From NCBI GenBank assembly GCA_002068715.1, contig MWAR01000443.1, positions 1 through 5,083 of the forward strand: a stretch of DNA of 5,083 bases, read 5' to 3'. How positions within the stretch are numbered: the stretch's first letter is position 1; each line of letters starts with the position of its first letter. The notes under the pieces were generated by a model that did no database searches, was not told where the DNA came from, and saw nothing but the letters and a program-made list of their open reading frames with translations. Both the position numbers and the translations under genes were made by a program. The DNA comes from a bacterium ADurb.Bin374 (GTDB lineage: Bacteria; Riflebacteria; Ozemobacteria; Ozemobacterales; Ozemobacteraceae). This document shows positions 4,873 to 5,083 of the stretch, in pieces.

Positions 4873-5083
4873 TCAGGAAACCGCGATCATCTCCTTGATC
4901 GCGCGGAAGCGCTCGTCGATGGCTTTCCGGGTGAGGGTCTTGTAGGTATCGAGACTGAAATTCTCGACGGTGAACGAACCCATCGTGCTTCCGTAGAGCA
5001 TCGAGCGCCTGAAGCCGTTTTCCGAGAGATCGCCGTGCTCAGCAAGGCTTCCCATGAAACCGCCCGCGAACGAGTCGCCGGCG
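4873..5083 (-). CDS. PfkB-family sugar or nucleoside kinase, C-terminal part
   Basis: Only the last 69 complete codons are inside the window; the gene continues beyond 5083. The visible part begins AGDSFAGGFMG, and the partial codon before it is compatible with glycine. This is the PfkB signature GAGDxFxGG, which supplies the catalytic Asp and the anion hole of ribokinase-fold kinases. The remaining sequence (GSTMGSFTVENFSLD, then a charged helix ending EMIAVS) fits the C-terminal helices of this fold. The kinase phosphorylates a sugar or nucleoside hydroxyl with ATP, but the substrate-binding half is missing, so adenosine kinase, ribokinase or another specificity cannot be told apart. It is convergent with mtnP and shares its terminator. 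Because mtnP releases adenine and a ribose-phosphate derivative, a role in purine salvage is plausible but unproven. Confidence 0.85.
   Translation of the reverse strand, partial: AGDSFAGGFMGSLAEHGDLSENGFRRSMLYGSTMGSFTVENFSLDTYKTLTRKAIDERFRAIKEMIAVS

Overview
The window is GC-rich, mostly coding DNA from a bacterium. Genes have strong AGGAGG-type ribosome binding sites, and exported proteins carry ordinary Sec signal peptides. An HD-GYP protein sits beside a BMP-type binding protein. These traits suggest a free-living, probably diderm environmental bacterium. Nothing here fixes the phylum, and I do not name one.

Layout, left to right. (1) 14-508, minus: a half-size EamA/DMT membrane transporter with one EamA domain. 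(2) 509-779: a divergent intergenic region with a plausible promoter and a copy of an interspersed imperfect palindrome (634-657). (3) 780-1739, plus: a cytoplasmic HD-GYP protein with complete metal-ligand residues and an unrecognised N-terminal region. (4) 1777-2802, plus: a BMP/PnrA-family nucleoside-type substrate-binding protein, 37 bases after the HD-GYP gene and probably in the same operon. (5) 2803-2911: a short intergenic region with a perfect -10 box and a GC-rich inverted repeat. (6) 2912-3649, plus: a secreted glycine-zipper protein of unknown function, closed by a textbook intrinsic terminator (3671-3710). (7) 3711-4003: an AT-rich promoter/leader region with a 14-base perfect palindrome. 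(8) 4004-4816, plus: S-methyl-5'-thioadenosine phosphorylase (mtnP). (9) 4821-4860: a long hairpin that probably terminates in both directions. (10) 4873-5083, minus: the C-terminal end of a PfkB-family (ribokinase-like) sugar or nucleoside kinase, cut by the window edge.

A loose theme is nucleoside handling: a BMP-type (often purine-nucleoside) binding protein, an MTA phosphorylase that releases adenine and methylthioribose-1-phosphate, and a ribokinase-fold kinase. The BMP gene has no transporter permease or ATPase beside it. Its partner is a predicted c-di-GMP phosphodiesterase, so a sensing role is conceivable but unproven. I see no RNA genes, insertion sequence, CRISPR array or clear novel multi-gene system. 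The least explained items are the glycine-zipper protein, the N-terminal region of the HD-GYP protein, and two AT-rich rare-codon patches that share a near-identical 16-mer.
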